9,669 bases of DNA. Source: DATGKD01 sp035294855 (GTDB lineage Bacteria > Actinomycetota > Acidimicrobiia > Acidimicrobiales > UBA8190). The DNA is taken from assembly GCA_035294855.1 (NCBI GenBank), contig DATGKD010000180.1:1-9669 (forward strand), read 5' to 3'. Below the pieces are notes generated by a model, which did not search any database, was not told where the DNA came from, and was given only the letters and a program-made list of their open reading frames with translations. A program made the position numbers and the translations under genes. Numbering within the stretch: the first letter of the stretch is position 1; every line of letters begins with the position of its first letter. Below are positions 1 to 6,349 of the stretch, in pieces.

Positions 1-407
1 GGCGCTGGACCGACGCTGGACCGGCGCAGCGCCCGCCGGGCCGGCTGACGAGCGACCGCGGCGGCCGCACAACGCTCGGCAACCGGGGCGACGGCGCACA
101 CGGGCCCAGACGCGACACGATCCAGTGGCCGGAGCCGGGCGGTAACGCCTCAGCTGCACCACTGGATCGGTCTGCGGGGGCGGGGGGCAGCCCTTGTTCG
201 GGGAAACGGGGCTCCCGAGCGGATCTGGCGGACCATTTCGGACGAATTTCGATGGTTCGTGATGCCCGGCCCGGATTGTCCGAGTGTTGTCCGCGCTCTC
301 CCAACGGCGGTGACCCGACGCGTGGAACGACGCCTCGCGGGCCCGGGACACCGAGACGGCCCCGGTCAGCCTGCATCGGCCGCCGCGACACCGCCGCACC
401 GGACGGA
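1..407. other. Left-edge region without a supported gene
   Basis: No reading frame here has coding character that I can defend. Plus frame 1 is open from the left edge to a TGA at 46-48 and could be the last 15 codons of a gene lying outside the window, but that is too short to judge. The stretch contains a direct repeat of CGCTGGACCG (3-12 and 14-23), an 11-bp inverted repeat (118-169), G-rich runs (176-187) and a small hairpin at the trpD stop. I looked for tRNA-like arms and found none. It is probably the intergenic region downstream of trpD. Confidence 0.5.
118..169. repeat. 11-bp perfect inverted repeat enclosing a GTAA-loop hairpin
   Basis: CGATCCAGTGG (118-128) is exactly complementary to CCACTGGATCG (159-169), with 30 bases between. 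Inside, GGCG (138-141) and CGCC (146-149) can close over a GTAA tetraloop of the GNRA class. As RNA, this would be an outer stem around an inner hairpin. It lies about 240 bases past the trpD stop and has no T-run on either side, so a classical terminator is not indicated. A protein-binding site or a structured RNA is possible, and the function is unknown. Confidence 0.5.
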
Positions 408-418
408 TCAGCCGTCCG
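400..418 (-). terminator. Candidate hairpin at the trpD stop codon
   Basis: CGGACGG (400-406) and CCGTCCG (412-418) form a 7-bp GC-rich stem with a 5-base loop that includes the TGA of trpD. There is no T-run after it, so at best it is a U-less terminator or a 3'-end stabilising hairpin. This is a structural observation only. Confidence 0.3.
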
Positions 419-1466
419 CAGCGGCCGCCCTCGACGACCGGACGAGCGCGTCGAGCGCCTTCTGCGCGGCGCCCTCGTCGATGACGGCCGCGGCCCGCCG
501 GACGCCGTCGGCGAGGTCGTCGGCGATGCCCGCCACGACGAGTCCGGCGGCGGCGTTGAGCACGGCGATGTCGCGGTGGGGACCCGCCGCGCCGTCGAGG
601 ACCTTGCGCACGACGTCGGCGTTGGCCGCGGCCTCCCCCCCGCGCAGGTCGTCGAGGGAAGCGGGTGCCAATCCCAACTCGGTGGCATCCACGTCGTAGC
701 GGCGCACGTCACCGTCGTCGGTCAGCTCCACCACTGCGCTCGGACCGGTCGTCGACAGCTCGTCGAGCCCGTCCGCTCCGTGCACCACCATCGCCCGGCG
801 GGCTCCGTTGGCGACCAGCACGCCGAGCATCTTGTCGACCATCGAGGGGTCGCTCACACCCACGACCTGGTGCCGCGCGCGTGCAGGGTTCGCCAGCGGG
901 CCGAGAAAGTTGAACACCGTCGCCACACCCAGTTCCCTGCGCACGGCGATGGCGTGGCGCATCGCGGGATGGAAGCGGGGTGCGAAGCAGAAGCCGATGC
1001 CCGCCTCGTCGATGCACCGGGCGACACCGGCGGGACCGAGGTCGATCACCACGCCGAGAGCCTCGAGGACATCCGCCGAGCCGGCCGCGGACGTCGCGGC
1101 GCGCCCGCCGTGCTTGCACACCCGCGCGCCCGCCCCGGCCACCACCAGCGCCGCGATGGTGGAGACGTTGATCGACCGGCTGCGGTCGCCACCGGTCCCG
1201 CACGTGTCCACGACGTCGCCGTCGACCGGCAGCGGCTCCGCATGCGCCAGCATGGCGTTCACGAGGCCCGTCATCTCCTGCACGGACTCGCCCTTGATGC
1301 GTAAGGCGGTGACGAACGCGGCGATCTGCGCGGGCGTGGCGGCGCCGGTCAGCACCTCCCCCAGCGCGCACGCAGCCTCCTCGGATGTGAGGTCGGCGCC
1401 CGCAACCAGCCGGCCGAGCACGGCCGGCCAGCCACCCAACGCCTCGAATCTGCCGTCCTCGCCCAC
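408..1466 (-). CDS. trpD: Anthranilate phosphoribosyltransferase
   Basis: Catalyses the second committed step of tryptophan synthesis: anthranilate plus PRPP gives N-(5'-phosphoribosyl)-anthranilate and pyrophosphate, in the cytoplasm. With a GTG start at 1466 the product is 352 aa, normal for the family. Family motifs are present: the PRPP-binding GTGGD at residues 90-94 followed by SINVST, KHGGR at 118-122 leading into the GSADVLE segment, the anthranilate-site HPAMRHAIAVRRELG then FNFLGPLANP (about 166-194), and HGADGLDEL with the metal-binding Asp-Glu pair (about 229-237). The frame stays open upstream, but those codons lie inside the acyl-CoA dehydrogenase gene and read as noise. The chosen GTG overlaps that gene's stop by one base (TAGTG), a usual arrangement for translational coupling. 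GTG codons at 1478 and 1475 are alternatives. No other trp gene is in view. Identification is secure; the exact start is less so. Confidence 0.95.
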   Translation of the reverse strand: MGEDGRFEALGGWPAVLGRLVAGADLTSEEAACALGEVLTGAATPAQIAAFVTALRIKGESVQEMTGLVNAMLAHAEPLPVDGDVVDTCGTGGDRSRSINVSTIAALVVAGAGARVCKHGGRAATSAAGSADVLEALGVVIDLGPAGVARCIDEAGIGFCFAPRFHPAMRHAIAVRRELGVATVFNFLGPLANPARARHQVVGVSDPSMVDKMLGVLVANGARRAMVVHGADGLDELSTTGPSAVVELTDDGDVRRYDVDATELGLAPASLDDLRGGEAAANADVVRKVLDGAAGPHRDIAVLNAAAGLVVAGIADDLADGVRRAAAVIDEGAAQKALDALVRSSRAAAADG

Positions 1467-2641
1467 TAGTCCCACCACAGGTCGTGGTCGAGCACACCCC
1501 GGGCGATGAGACCGAGCTGCACCTGGCTCGTGCCCTCGACGATGGTGAGCTGCTTGGCGTCGCGGTACCACTGCTCAGTGGGATGGTCGCTCATGTAGCC
1601 CGCGGCTCCGAGCAGCTGGAGCGCCAGTCCCGACGCCCGCACCGCGAGCTCCGTGGCGTGGTACTTGGCAGCCGACAACAAGGGCACCCACTGCTTGGTG
1701 AACTTCCCCTGGTCGCACAGCGACGCCGCGCGGTACGTCAGCAGTCGGGCGGCCTCGATGTCCACGGCGCACTTGGCGATCTCCCACTGGACGCCCTGGA
1801 AGTCGGCGATCGTTTGGCCGAACGCGGCGCGCTGCTGCACGTACTCGGTGGCGTACATGAGGGCGCCCTCGGCCAGCCCGATGCCGCGGGCCGCCACGAC
1901 GGGGCGCATCGAGTTGAGGCCCAGCATCGCCAGGCGGAAGCCCCCCACTTCGCCGATGACGTTCTCGGGGGGTACGCGCACGTCGGTGAGCACGAGCTCG
2001 CCGGTGTCGACGCCGCGTACGCCCATCTTGTGGTCCACCCGCCCGACGTCCACGCCGGGCCAGGCCCGCTCGACGATGAACGCCGTGACCGAGTCGTGGG
2101 CCCGGCTGGTGGGCTCGGCGCTCTTGGCGAAGACGGTGTACCAGTCCGCCTCGCGCACTCCCGACATCCAGCACTTGAGGCCGTTCAGCACCCAACCGCC
2201 GGCGACGTCCGGGTCGGGGGTGGCCCGCGTGCGCATGCCCATGACGTCGCTGCCCGCCTGCGGCTCCGACAGCCCGAAGGCGGCGCGTTGCGACCCCTCG
2301 GCGATGGGCGGCAGGTAGCGCTGCTTCTGTTCCTCGGAGCCCGCGATCATCACCGGCCCGGTGGGCAGACGGGTGAGCAGGAGCATGAGCGCGGCGGTGT
2401 TCGAGTACTTGGCGACTTCCTCGATGGCGATCGTCAGCCCGAGGATCCCCGCGCCCGACCCTCCGTACTCCTCGGGGATGCACAGCCCGAGGAGCCCTGC
2501 GCCCCGGAACACGTCGAACACGTCGTCGGGGTACGACCCGGTGGTGTCGATCTCACGCGCGCGCGGCTTGACCTTGTCGTTGGCGAGCCGTCGGACGGTC
2601 GCCTGGAGCTCGGCGAGCTCCGGGGAGAGTTCGAAATTCAC
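1466..2641 (-). CDS. Acyl-CoA dehydrogenase family protein
   Basis: FAD-dependent flavoenzyme that oxidises an acyl-CoA to its 2-enoyl-CoA and passes electrons to electron-transfer flavoprotein, in fatty-acid or branched-chain amino-acid breakdown. The 391-aa length is typical. Visible features: an N-terminal helical domain (about 1-118), the first family signature FGLSEPQAGSDV (122-133) opening the beta domain, and the C-terminal helical domain with the second signature around QLLGAAGYMSDHPTEQWYRDAK (342-363). The likely catalytic base is Glu369 in IVEGTSQ, the position used by short- and medium-chain members. RAAFGQTI (271-278) is also characteristic. Substrate cannot be read from sequence. 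The start is GTG at 2641, with no good ribosome-binding site close by but with TAGCCT six bases upstream, suggesting a leaderless message. Its stop overlaps the trpD start. Confidence 0.93.
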   Translation of the reverse strand: MNFELSPELAELQATVRRLANDKVKPRAREIDTTGSYPDDVFDVFRGAGLLGLCIPEEYGGSGAGILGLTIAIEEVAKYSNTAALMLLLTRLPTGPVMIAGSEEQKQRYLPPIAEGSQRAAFGLSEPQAGSDVMGMRTRATPDPDVAGGWVLNGLKCWMSGVREADWYTVFAKSAEPTSRAHDSVTAFIVERAWPGVDVGRVDHKMGVRGVDTGELVLTDVRVPPENVIGEVGGFRLAMLGLNSMRPVVAARGIGLAEGALMYATEYVQQRAAFGQTIADFQGVQWEIAKCAVDIEAARLLTYRAASLCDQGKFTKQWVPLLSAAKYHATELAVRASGLALQLLGAAGYMSDHPTEQWYRDAKQLTIVEGTSQVQLGLIARGVLDHDLWWD

Positions 2642-2647
2642 GGACGA

Positions 2648-2653
2648 AGGCTA
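2648..2653 (-). promoter_or_regulatory. Candidate leaderless -10 box of the acyl-CoA dehydrogenase gene
   Basis: TAGCCT fits the actinobacterial TANNNT -10 pattern and is followed by exactly six bases (TCGTCC) before the GTG codon, so transcription would begin at or next to the start codon. No convincing -35 box is visible. The tandem repeat at 2674-2713 lies immediately upstream, where a -35 box would sit. Confidence 0.45.
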
Positions 2654-2673
2654 CCCGCAGCCTCCGAGACCAC

Positions 2674-2713
2674 TTCTCCCGCACGAGTCCCCGTTCTCCC
2701 GCCCGAGTCCCCG
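2674..2713. repeat. Tandem 20-bp repeat, two copies
   Basis: The unit TTCTCCCGCACGAGTCCCCG (2674-2693) is followed directly by a second copy (2694-2713) that differs at one base (A to C at unit position 10). It lies between the DinB-fold gene and the acyl-CoA dehydrogenase gene, 33 to 72 bases upstream of the latter's GTG. It could be a recent slippage duplication or a pair of same-face protein sites. Confidence 0.85.
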
Positions 2714-2747
2714 TCGGCAGGCGGTCACCGGGTGTCGTGGGAGGACG

Positions 2748-3245
2748 TCATTCACCGTCGTCCATGCCCAACGCCGCTCGCGCGCCCGCGAGGTGCACCG
2801 TGCAATGGCGGGTCGCCAACTCCGCCATGCGCTCGGCGTCGACCGTCATGCCGTTGCCGGGCCCGAACGCCGCCGTCCGGCCCAGCTGGGCGTCGTCGAG
2901 GCCTCGGATGAAGTCCGCCAGCCTCGCCCCGTTCGCTTGCAGGAGCATCACCGTGTCGTGCGCACCGACGTCTGCGAATTCCCGCGCATGCCGGTCGTTG
3001 GCCTCGTCGACCGACGCGGCGTCGTCCGCGATGTCGACGCCGCGCGACACGCTTCCCAACCACCGGAGCATGAGGTCGTGACCCACCGCGACGTGGTGGA
3101 CGACCACGCCCACGGGCCACTGCTCTCCGGGCGCGATCTCCCGCCACTGGCTGGCGCTCAACCCGCGGGCGAAGCCGATGACGGCGCCGTTCGCCTCCTC
3201 GAGTTGGGCGGCCAGCTCGAGGGCCCTCGATGAGGCCGCGCTCAC
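2748..3245 (-). CDS. DinB / mycothiol-dependent maleylpyruvate isomerase N-terminal-fold protein
   Basis: Predicted four-helix-bundle protein of 165 aa in the DinB/YfiT/maleylpyruvate isomerase superfamily. In this group three histidines usually bind a metal ion, and many actinobacterial members act in thiol (mycothiol, bacillithiol) transfer, though most are uncharacterised. Candidate ligands seen here are His50 or His51 in EQWPVGVVVHHVA and the HxxxH pair His147/His151 in RHCTVHLAG. The central part (about 75-135) is a typical variable helical region. The start is GTG at 3245, overlapping the RidA gene stop by four bases (GTGA). The frame extends upstream, but the extra residues are arginine-rich shadow sequence antisense to no function and in phase with RidA coding. 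No substrate can be assigned. The coupling to RidA implies co-expression. Confidence 0.75.
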   Translation of the reverse strand: MSAASSRALELAAQLEEANGAVIGFARGLSASQWREIAPGEQWPVGVVVHHVAVGHDLMLRWLGSVSRGVDIADDAASVDEANDRHAREFADVGAHDTVMLLQANGARLADFIRGLDDAQLGRTAAFGPGNGMTVDAERMAELATRHCTVHLAGARAALGMDDGE

Positions 3246-3721
3246 GCTGCCGGGCCGGGCCGGAGCGCGACCGTCACCTCGATCTCCACCGCACCGCCGC
3301 GGGGGAGCGCGGCGACTCCGATGGCCGAACGTGTGTGGCGTCCCGCCTCCCCGAAGATCCGGTGCAGCACCTTGCTCGCGCCGTCGACGACACTCGGCTG
3401 CTCGTGGAACTCCGGTGTCGACGCCACGAATCCGGTCACGGTGAGGACGCGTTCGATCCGGTCGAGGGTGCCGAGGGCTTGCTCCAGCACGGCCAGGGCG
3501 TTCAGCGCGCACACCTCGGCCGCGGCCGCCCCTTCCTCGACCGAGACGTCGGCACCGAGCGTGCCGACACACGTCAGTTCGCCGGCGATGCGCGGCAGTT
3601 GGCCCGACGTGCGCGCCACGTCGCCGTGGACCACCACGGCGTCGAGCGGGTCGTGCGGCGGATGGGGCCCGTGCAGCGTGAGGCCGAGCTCCTCCAGCCG
3701 GGCCGGGACTCGTCCAGGCAC
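3242..3721 (-). CDS. RidA (YjgF/YER057c/UK114) family protein
   Basis: Member of the RidA family, whose best-known enzymes hydrolyse reactive enamine/imine intermediates released by PLP enzymes. Divergent members have other or unknown roles. The product is 159 aa, matching the longer actinobacterial subgroup that begins with a 'RLEELGLTL' segment (8-16). Visible family marks are the SGQLP turn (39-43) and the C-terminal RSAIGVAALPRGGAVEIEV (131-149). Arg131 and Glu146 have the 15-residue spacing of the catalytic Arg105/Glu120 pair of E. coli RidA, so deaminase activity is plausible. The start is GTG at 3721, preceded by a TANNNT box at the leaderless distance; GTG at 3712 is an alternative. 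The last four bases overlap the DinB-fold gene, so the two are probably translated together. Confidence 0.85.
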   Translation of the reverse strand: MPGRVPARLEELGLTLHGPHPPHDPLDAVVVHGDVARTSGQLPRIAGELTCVGTLGADVSVEEGAAAAEVCALNALAVLEQALGTLDRIERVLTVTGFVASTPEFHEQPSVVDGASKVLHRIFGEAGRHTRSAIGVAALPRGGAVEIEVTVALRPGPAA

Positions 3722-3727
3722 GGCGGC

Positions 3728-3733
3728 ATCGTA
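3728..3733 (-). promoter_or_regulatory. Candidate leaderless -10 box of the RidA gene
   Basis: TACGAT, six bases (GCCGCC), then GTG at 3721. This matches the TANNNT-N6-GTG arrangement of leaderless actinobacterial messages. A weak -35-like TTCGAC sits 18 bases upstream (3752-3757). Confidence 0.5.
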
Positions 3734-3871
3734 GGGTCGCCGCCCACCCCGGTCGAAGACCAGCGTCGGAGACCGGATGGTGCGGGTAGCGGGCCCCGGC
3801 CGGACCCGGTCAGAAGCTGCGCTGCCGCGCTGGCCGGCGGCTGCCGAGAGGACCGAAGGCCGGCCGACGCC

Positions 3872-4114
3872 TCAGGCCGACTTGCGGCGCTGGCGGTGGA
3901 TGCGGCGGCGCTCCCGCTCGGTCGTGCCTCCCCAGACACCCTCGCGCTCGCGGTGGGCCAGGGCGTGCTCGAGGCAAGCCTGGCGTACCGGGCACATCGC
4001 GCAGATCGCCTTGGCTTCGTCGGCCTCTTCGTCGGTGGCCGGATAGAAGACCTCGGGGTCGATGCCCCGACAGGCGGCGCGCTTCCGCCAGACTGCGGTC
4101 ACAGGGGCGGTCAT
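3872..4114 (-). CDS. WhiB-family [4Fe-4S] transcriptional regulator
   Basis: Small actinobacterial regulator that binds a redox- or NO-sensitive [4Fe-4S] cluster and usually works with the primary sigma factor at promoters. With ATG at 4114 the product is 80 aa. The four cluster cysteines are Cys15, Cys38, Cys41 and Cys47, the last three in CAMCPVRQAC. The GVWGG turn (59-63) and a basic tail (about 67-80) for DNA contact follow. No AT-hook is seen, so it is unlike WhiB7. I prefer this ATG because GAGAG lies eight bases before it. A GTG at 4135 adds seven residues but has no ribosome-binding site. The gene has its own upstream region, and a 150-base gap separates it from the RidA gene. Which WhiB subclass it belongs to cannot be settled from sequence alone. 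Confidence 0.93.
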   Translation of the reverse strand: MTAPVTAVWRKRAACRGIDPEVFYPATDEEADEAKAICAMCPVRQACLEHALAHREREGVWGGTTERERRRIHRQRRKSA

Positions 4115-4175
4115 GGGAGTCACTCTCTTGATCACTTTTTGTGTTTGTTAACTTACGTTCCGTGCATTCCGGCCA

Positions 4176-4187
4176 AGGGTCGACCCT
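4176..4187. promoter_or_regulatory. 12-bp perfect palindrome upstream of whiB
   Basis: AGGGTCGACCCT is fully self-complementary. It lies about 60 bases before the ATG and partly over the expected -35 zone of the candidate whiB promoter (-10-like TAAGTT at 4150-4155, read on the minus strand). Its place suggests an operator for a dimeric regulator. That role is inferred, since a 12-bp palindrome can arise by chance in GC-rich DNA. Confidence 0.35.
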
Positions 4188-4383
4188 GTGACCAGGGATA
4201 ATGCTCCCCCGGCAGGAGACTCAGCGGAACGGACAGTATGGCGCAGCGACGCGACGCTTGTAAAGAACGTCCCTGGTCGCGAGGGCCGATGCGGCGGGAG
4301 GCGGCCACCCGATGAGGGCCTCTGCCGACACCCCTCCTTGGCGGGTTTGGCCCCTCGGACCAGGTCATGTCACGAAATCCGCC

Positions 4384-4400
4384 CGGAGCACCACGCTCCG
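4384..4400 (-). terminator. Candidate terminator hairpin after the DUF3501 gene
   Basis: CGGAGC (4384-4389) pairs with GCTCCG (4395-4400) over a 5-base loop, 68 bases past the DUF3501 stop. On the minus strand it is followed by GGGCGGATTTCG, a poor T-run, so rho-independent termination would be weak. It sits where the regulator-rubrerythrin-DUF3501 transcript should end. Confidence 0.35.
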
Positions 4401-4417
4401 TCATGACAAGAGCACGG

Positions 4418-4457
4418 CGCCGACCGAGGCAAAACGACGCCGACCCAGGCGAAACGA
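4418..4457. repeat. Tandem 20-bp repeat, two copies
   Basis: CGCCGACCGAGGCAAAACGA (4418-4437) is followed at once by a copy with two changes (4438-4457). The array begins 10 bases past the DUF3501 stop codon. It is unrelated in sequence to the 20-bp tandem at 2674-2713. Confidence 0.85.
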
Positions 4458-4467
4458 CTTGAAAGCC

Positions 4468-5100
4468 TCAGCCGCGCAGGTCGCCGAGCAACTCCTGCCG
4501 GGTCTCGTCCGTCAACATCGTCGCGTGGCGGTACTCGGGATGGTCGACGGCGAGCACGACCGTCCCGCTGGCGAAGCGATCGATCTCGGCCGGCGCGAGG
4601 ACGAACCGGATGTAGTGCACCGACGCCGTGATCTCTTCGCGGGTGAGTGCCTCCTCGTGGGCGCGCTCGGGCACGGCCTGGACGATCCACGCCCCGTCAC
4701 CGCCGTCGCCGTCGCCTTCGCCCAGGCGCAGCCGGACACTCCGCTCGATCCCCACGAGCTTGGGTAGCCATGCGCGCAGTGACGCCTCGTCGGTGAGCTC
4801 GATGAAGAGCGTCGCAGAGAGCTCCCCGGGCTCGGGGATGAGCGGGTTGTACACGTCGAGCTCGGTCTGGATCTGCTCGTCGGCCAGCATGCGTTCGGCG
4901 CGCGCCATCTCCTGGACCTGGGAACGGATCGTCTCGCGGTTCTCGAACACGACCGACACGATGGGGCCCACCGCCACGCGACGGCGCCGCTTCAACTCGA
5001 TGATGCGGCGCCGGTAGTCGTCGCGCTCGCGCTCGTAGGCGCGCAGGTCCTGGATGTCGTCCAGCGTGAGCCGACGCGTGCCAGGGGTCGGGCCGGTCAC
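4468..5100 (-). CDS. DUF3501 family protein
   Basis: I recognise this 210-aa protein as DUF3501, a family without a proven biochemical role that is often encoded beside rubrerythrin. Conserved stretches visible are VVFENRETIRSQVQEMARAE (50-69), the YNPLIPEPGEL block (84-94), a charged middle with a Gly/Asp-rich loop (127-136), VHYIRF (161-166) and VDHPEY (185-190). There are no cysteines, no signal peptide and no membrane segment, so it should be cytoplasmic and not itself an Fe-S protein. The start is GTG at 5100, 34 bases past the rubrerythrin stop, consistent with one transcript. In the clusters I know of, an Fe-S oxidoreductase of the heterodisulfide-reductase/GlpC type often lies between the two genes. 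It is absent here. Confidence 0.82.
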   Translation of the reverse strand: MTGPTPGTRRLTLDDIQDLRAYERERDDYRRRIIELKRRRRVAVGPIVSVVFENRETIRSQVQEMARAERMLADEQIQTELDVYNPLIPEPGELSATLFIELTDEASLRAWLPKLVGIERSVRLRLGEGDGDGGDGAWIVQAVPERAHEEALTREEITASVHYIRFVLAPAEIDRFASGTVVLAVDHPEYRHATMLTDETRQELLGDLRG

Positions 5101-5134
5101 TGCCCGACCCCAGCACGACGGCGGGTCCCTGCGG

Positions 5135-5554
<420 letters not shown>

Positions 5555-5659
5555 GGTGCTCCTCTTCTCCTTCTTCGTTGGCTTTCGTTCGATCTGCTGG
5601 GCTGGTCCACTCGAACCGTCTCTATCCGACCCGGTGGCGCCGTGTCACCCGGGCCCTCG

Positions 5660-6181
5660 TCACGCTGGCGCCTTCTCTGCCTTCTCCGTCTTGACACGAG
5701 ACCCCGACCGGCCAGGCGGCACCGCCGAGCGGGCCGCCCGATGTCCGCCACGGTCCCGGCGGCGTCGCCGGCACTCCGAGCACAGGCCCCGGAAGACCAC
5801 TTCGGCCTGGCCCACCTCGAACCCTTCGTCGGATCCCGGCGGCACGGACACCCGGCTGAAGTCGGCATGGAGGTCGCGCACCTTTCCACAGGAACGGCAC
5901 ACGAGATGGTGGTGCACCCCCTCCACGTTCGGATCGAACCGGGTGGTGCCCGTCCCGAGGTCCAAGGCCGCAATCTCGTCGAGCGCCGCCAGCTCGTTGA
6001 GCGTCTGGTAGACGGTCTTCAACGACATGGTCGGCATCTCGGCCCGCGCCGAGGCGTACACGGACTCGGCGGTCGGGTGCGTCACGTCGCCCTGCAGCAC
6101 ACGGAAGATGCACTGGCGCTGGGCCGTCACCTTCCGCCCACGGGCGCGGAACAACTCGGTGAGCTCTTCGGGGGACTTCAC
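5660..6181 (-). CDS. Fur-family metalloregulator, PerR-like
   Basis: Dimeric metal-dependent repressor of the Fur/PerR/Zur family, 173 aa. An N-terminal winged helix (about 1-80) has RKVTAQRQ (16-23) and the recognition-helix segment SLKTVYQTLNEL (53-64). The C-terminal dimerisation domain follows. Structural zinc would be held by Cys95/Cys98 and Cys134/Cys137. Counterparts of the five regulatory ligands of B. subtilis PerR can be placed at His35, Asp83, His90, His92 and Asp103. Asp rather than Glu at the 103 position is a PerR-like trait linked to peroxide sensitivity. Beyond Cys137 the protein has a basic 36-residue tail, longer than usual. The start is GTG at 6181 with GGGGAG four bases upstream. 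It is first in line before rubrerythrin, the expected target. A zinc- or iron-responsive role remains possible. Confidence 0.88.
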   Translation of the reverse strand: MKSPEELTELFRARGRKVTAQRQCIFRVLQGDVTHPTAESVYASARAEMPTMSLKTVYQTLNELAALDEIAALDLGTGTTRFDPNVEGVHHHLVCRSCGKVRDLHADFSRVSVPPGSDEGFEVGQAEVVFRGLCSECRRRRRDRGGHRAARSAVPPGRSGSRVKTEKAEKAPA

Positions 6182-6191
6182 TGCGCTCCCC

Positions 6192-6197
6192 AGTATA
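6192..6197 (-). promoter_or_regulatory. Candidate -10 box of the PerR-like gene
   Basis: TATACT on the minus strand, ten bases before the GTG start, with a weak -35-like TGTCAA 17 bases upstream. The surrounding bases 6192-6235 are clearly more A/T-rich than the flanking genes. The spacing would leave a very short leader that omits most of the GGGGAG ribosome-binding site, so the exact box may be wrong. Confidence 0.4.
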
Positions 6198-6214
6198 TCG
6201 CCAATGCTTGTTTC

Positions 6215-6232
6215 TTGACATTCGTTGTCGAA
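6215..6232. promoter_or_regulatory. Imperfect inverted repeat, possible autoregulatory operator
   Basis: TTGACA (6215-6220) faces TGTCGAA (6226-6232) across five bases, giving GACA/TGTC arms flanked by TT and AA with one extra G. It overlaps or abuts the putative -35 zone of the PerR-like gene and lies in the 168-base divergent region shared with glpD. Fur-family proteins bind A/T-rich dyads in such places and often repress themselves. The assignment is inference. Confidence 0.35.
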
Positions 6233-6337
6233 ATGTGGAGGCGGCCGCCGGCGCGCCCGCGCCGTCGAGCTGGCCAAGGGCGCGCCAGGTCGTGCCGGCG
6301 AGCGGCCCCGCCGGGCGGCCCGCCGGGCGCCCTGTGG

Positions 6338-6343
6338 CAGGCT
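6338..6343 (+). promoter_or_regulatory. Candidate leaderless -10 box of glpD
   Basis: CAGGCT, a near match to TANNNT, is followed by six bases (GACGCC) and the GTG start. The spacing is the same as at the RidA and acyl-CoA dehydrogenase genes. No ribosome-binding site or clear -35 is visible. Confidence 0.4.
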
Positions 6344-6349
6344 GACGCC

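Larger units (their letters stand above)
4136..4467. other. Intergenic region upstream of whiB and downstream of the DUF3501 gene
   Basis: No gene is supported here. The part nearest whiB (4136-4160) is A/T-rich for this genome. On the minus strand it carries TAAGTT (4150-4155), a possible -10 box. A 12-bp palindrome lies at 4176-4187. The far end holds a hairpin (4384-4400) and a 20-bp tandem repeat (4418-4457) just past the DUF3501 stop. An 83-codon minus frame (4153-4404) is open, but its residues look like random GC-rich translation. Confidence 0.6.

Noticed and set aside
242..260. ACGAA-N9-TTCGT dyad resembling half of a regulator site
   Set aside because: Five-base arms are expected by chance, and no gene starts next to it.
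252..1304. Plus-strand 350-codon open frame antisense to trpD
   Set aside because: trpD motifs on the opposite strand are unambiguous, and the plus frame shows a low-complexity Arg/His/Gly composition.
1484..2911. Plus-strand 475-codon open frame antisense to the acyl-CoA dehydrogenase
   Set aside because: It is the antisense shadow of a gene with both family signatures and the catalytic Glu.
3230..4201. Plus-strand 323-codon open frame across RidA and WhiB
   Set aside because: It is antisense to two recognisable genes, and no domain-like segments are seen.
4153..4404. Possible 83-residue minus-strand upstream ORF before whiB
   Set aside because: It lacks a ribosome-binding site, has no family resemblance and spans a probable terminator hairpin and the palindrome. 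It was considered because some whiB genes have upstream ORFs, but support is absent.
6309..6329. Direct repeat of CGCCGGGCG, twice, before glpD
   Set aside because: It is short and composed only of G and C in a GC-rich region, so chance is sufficient.
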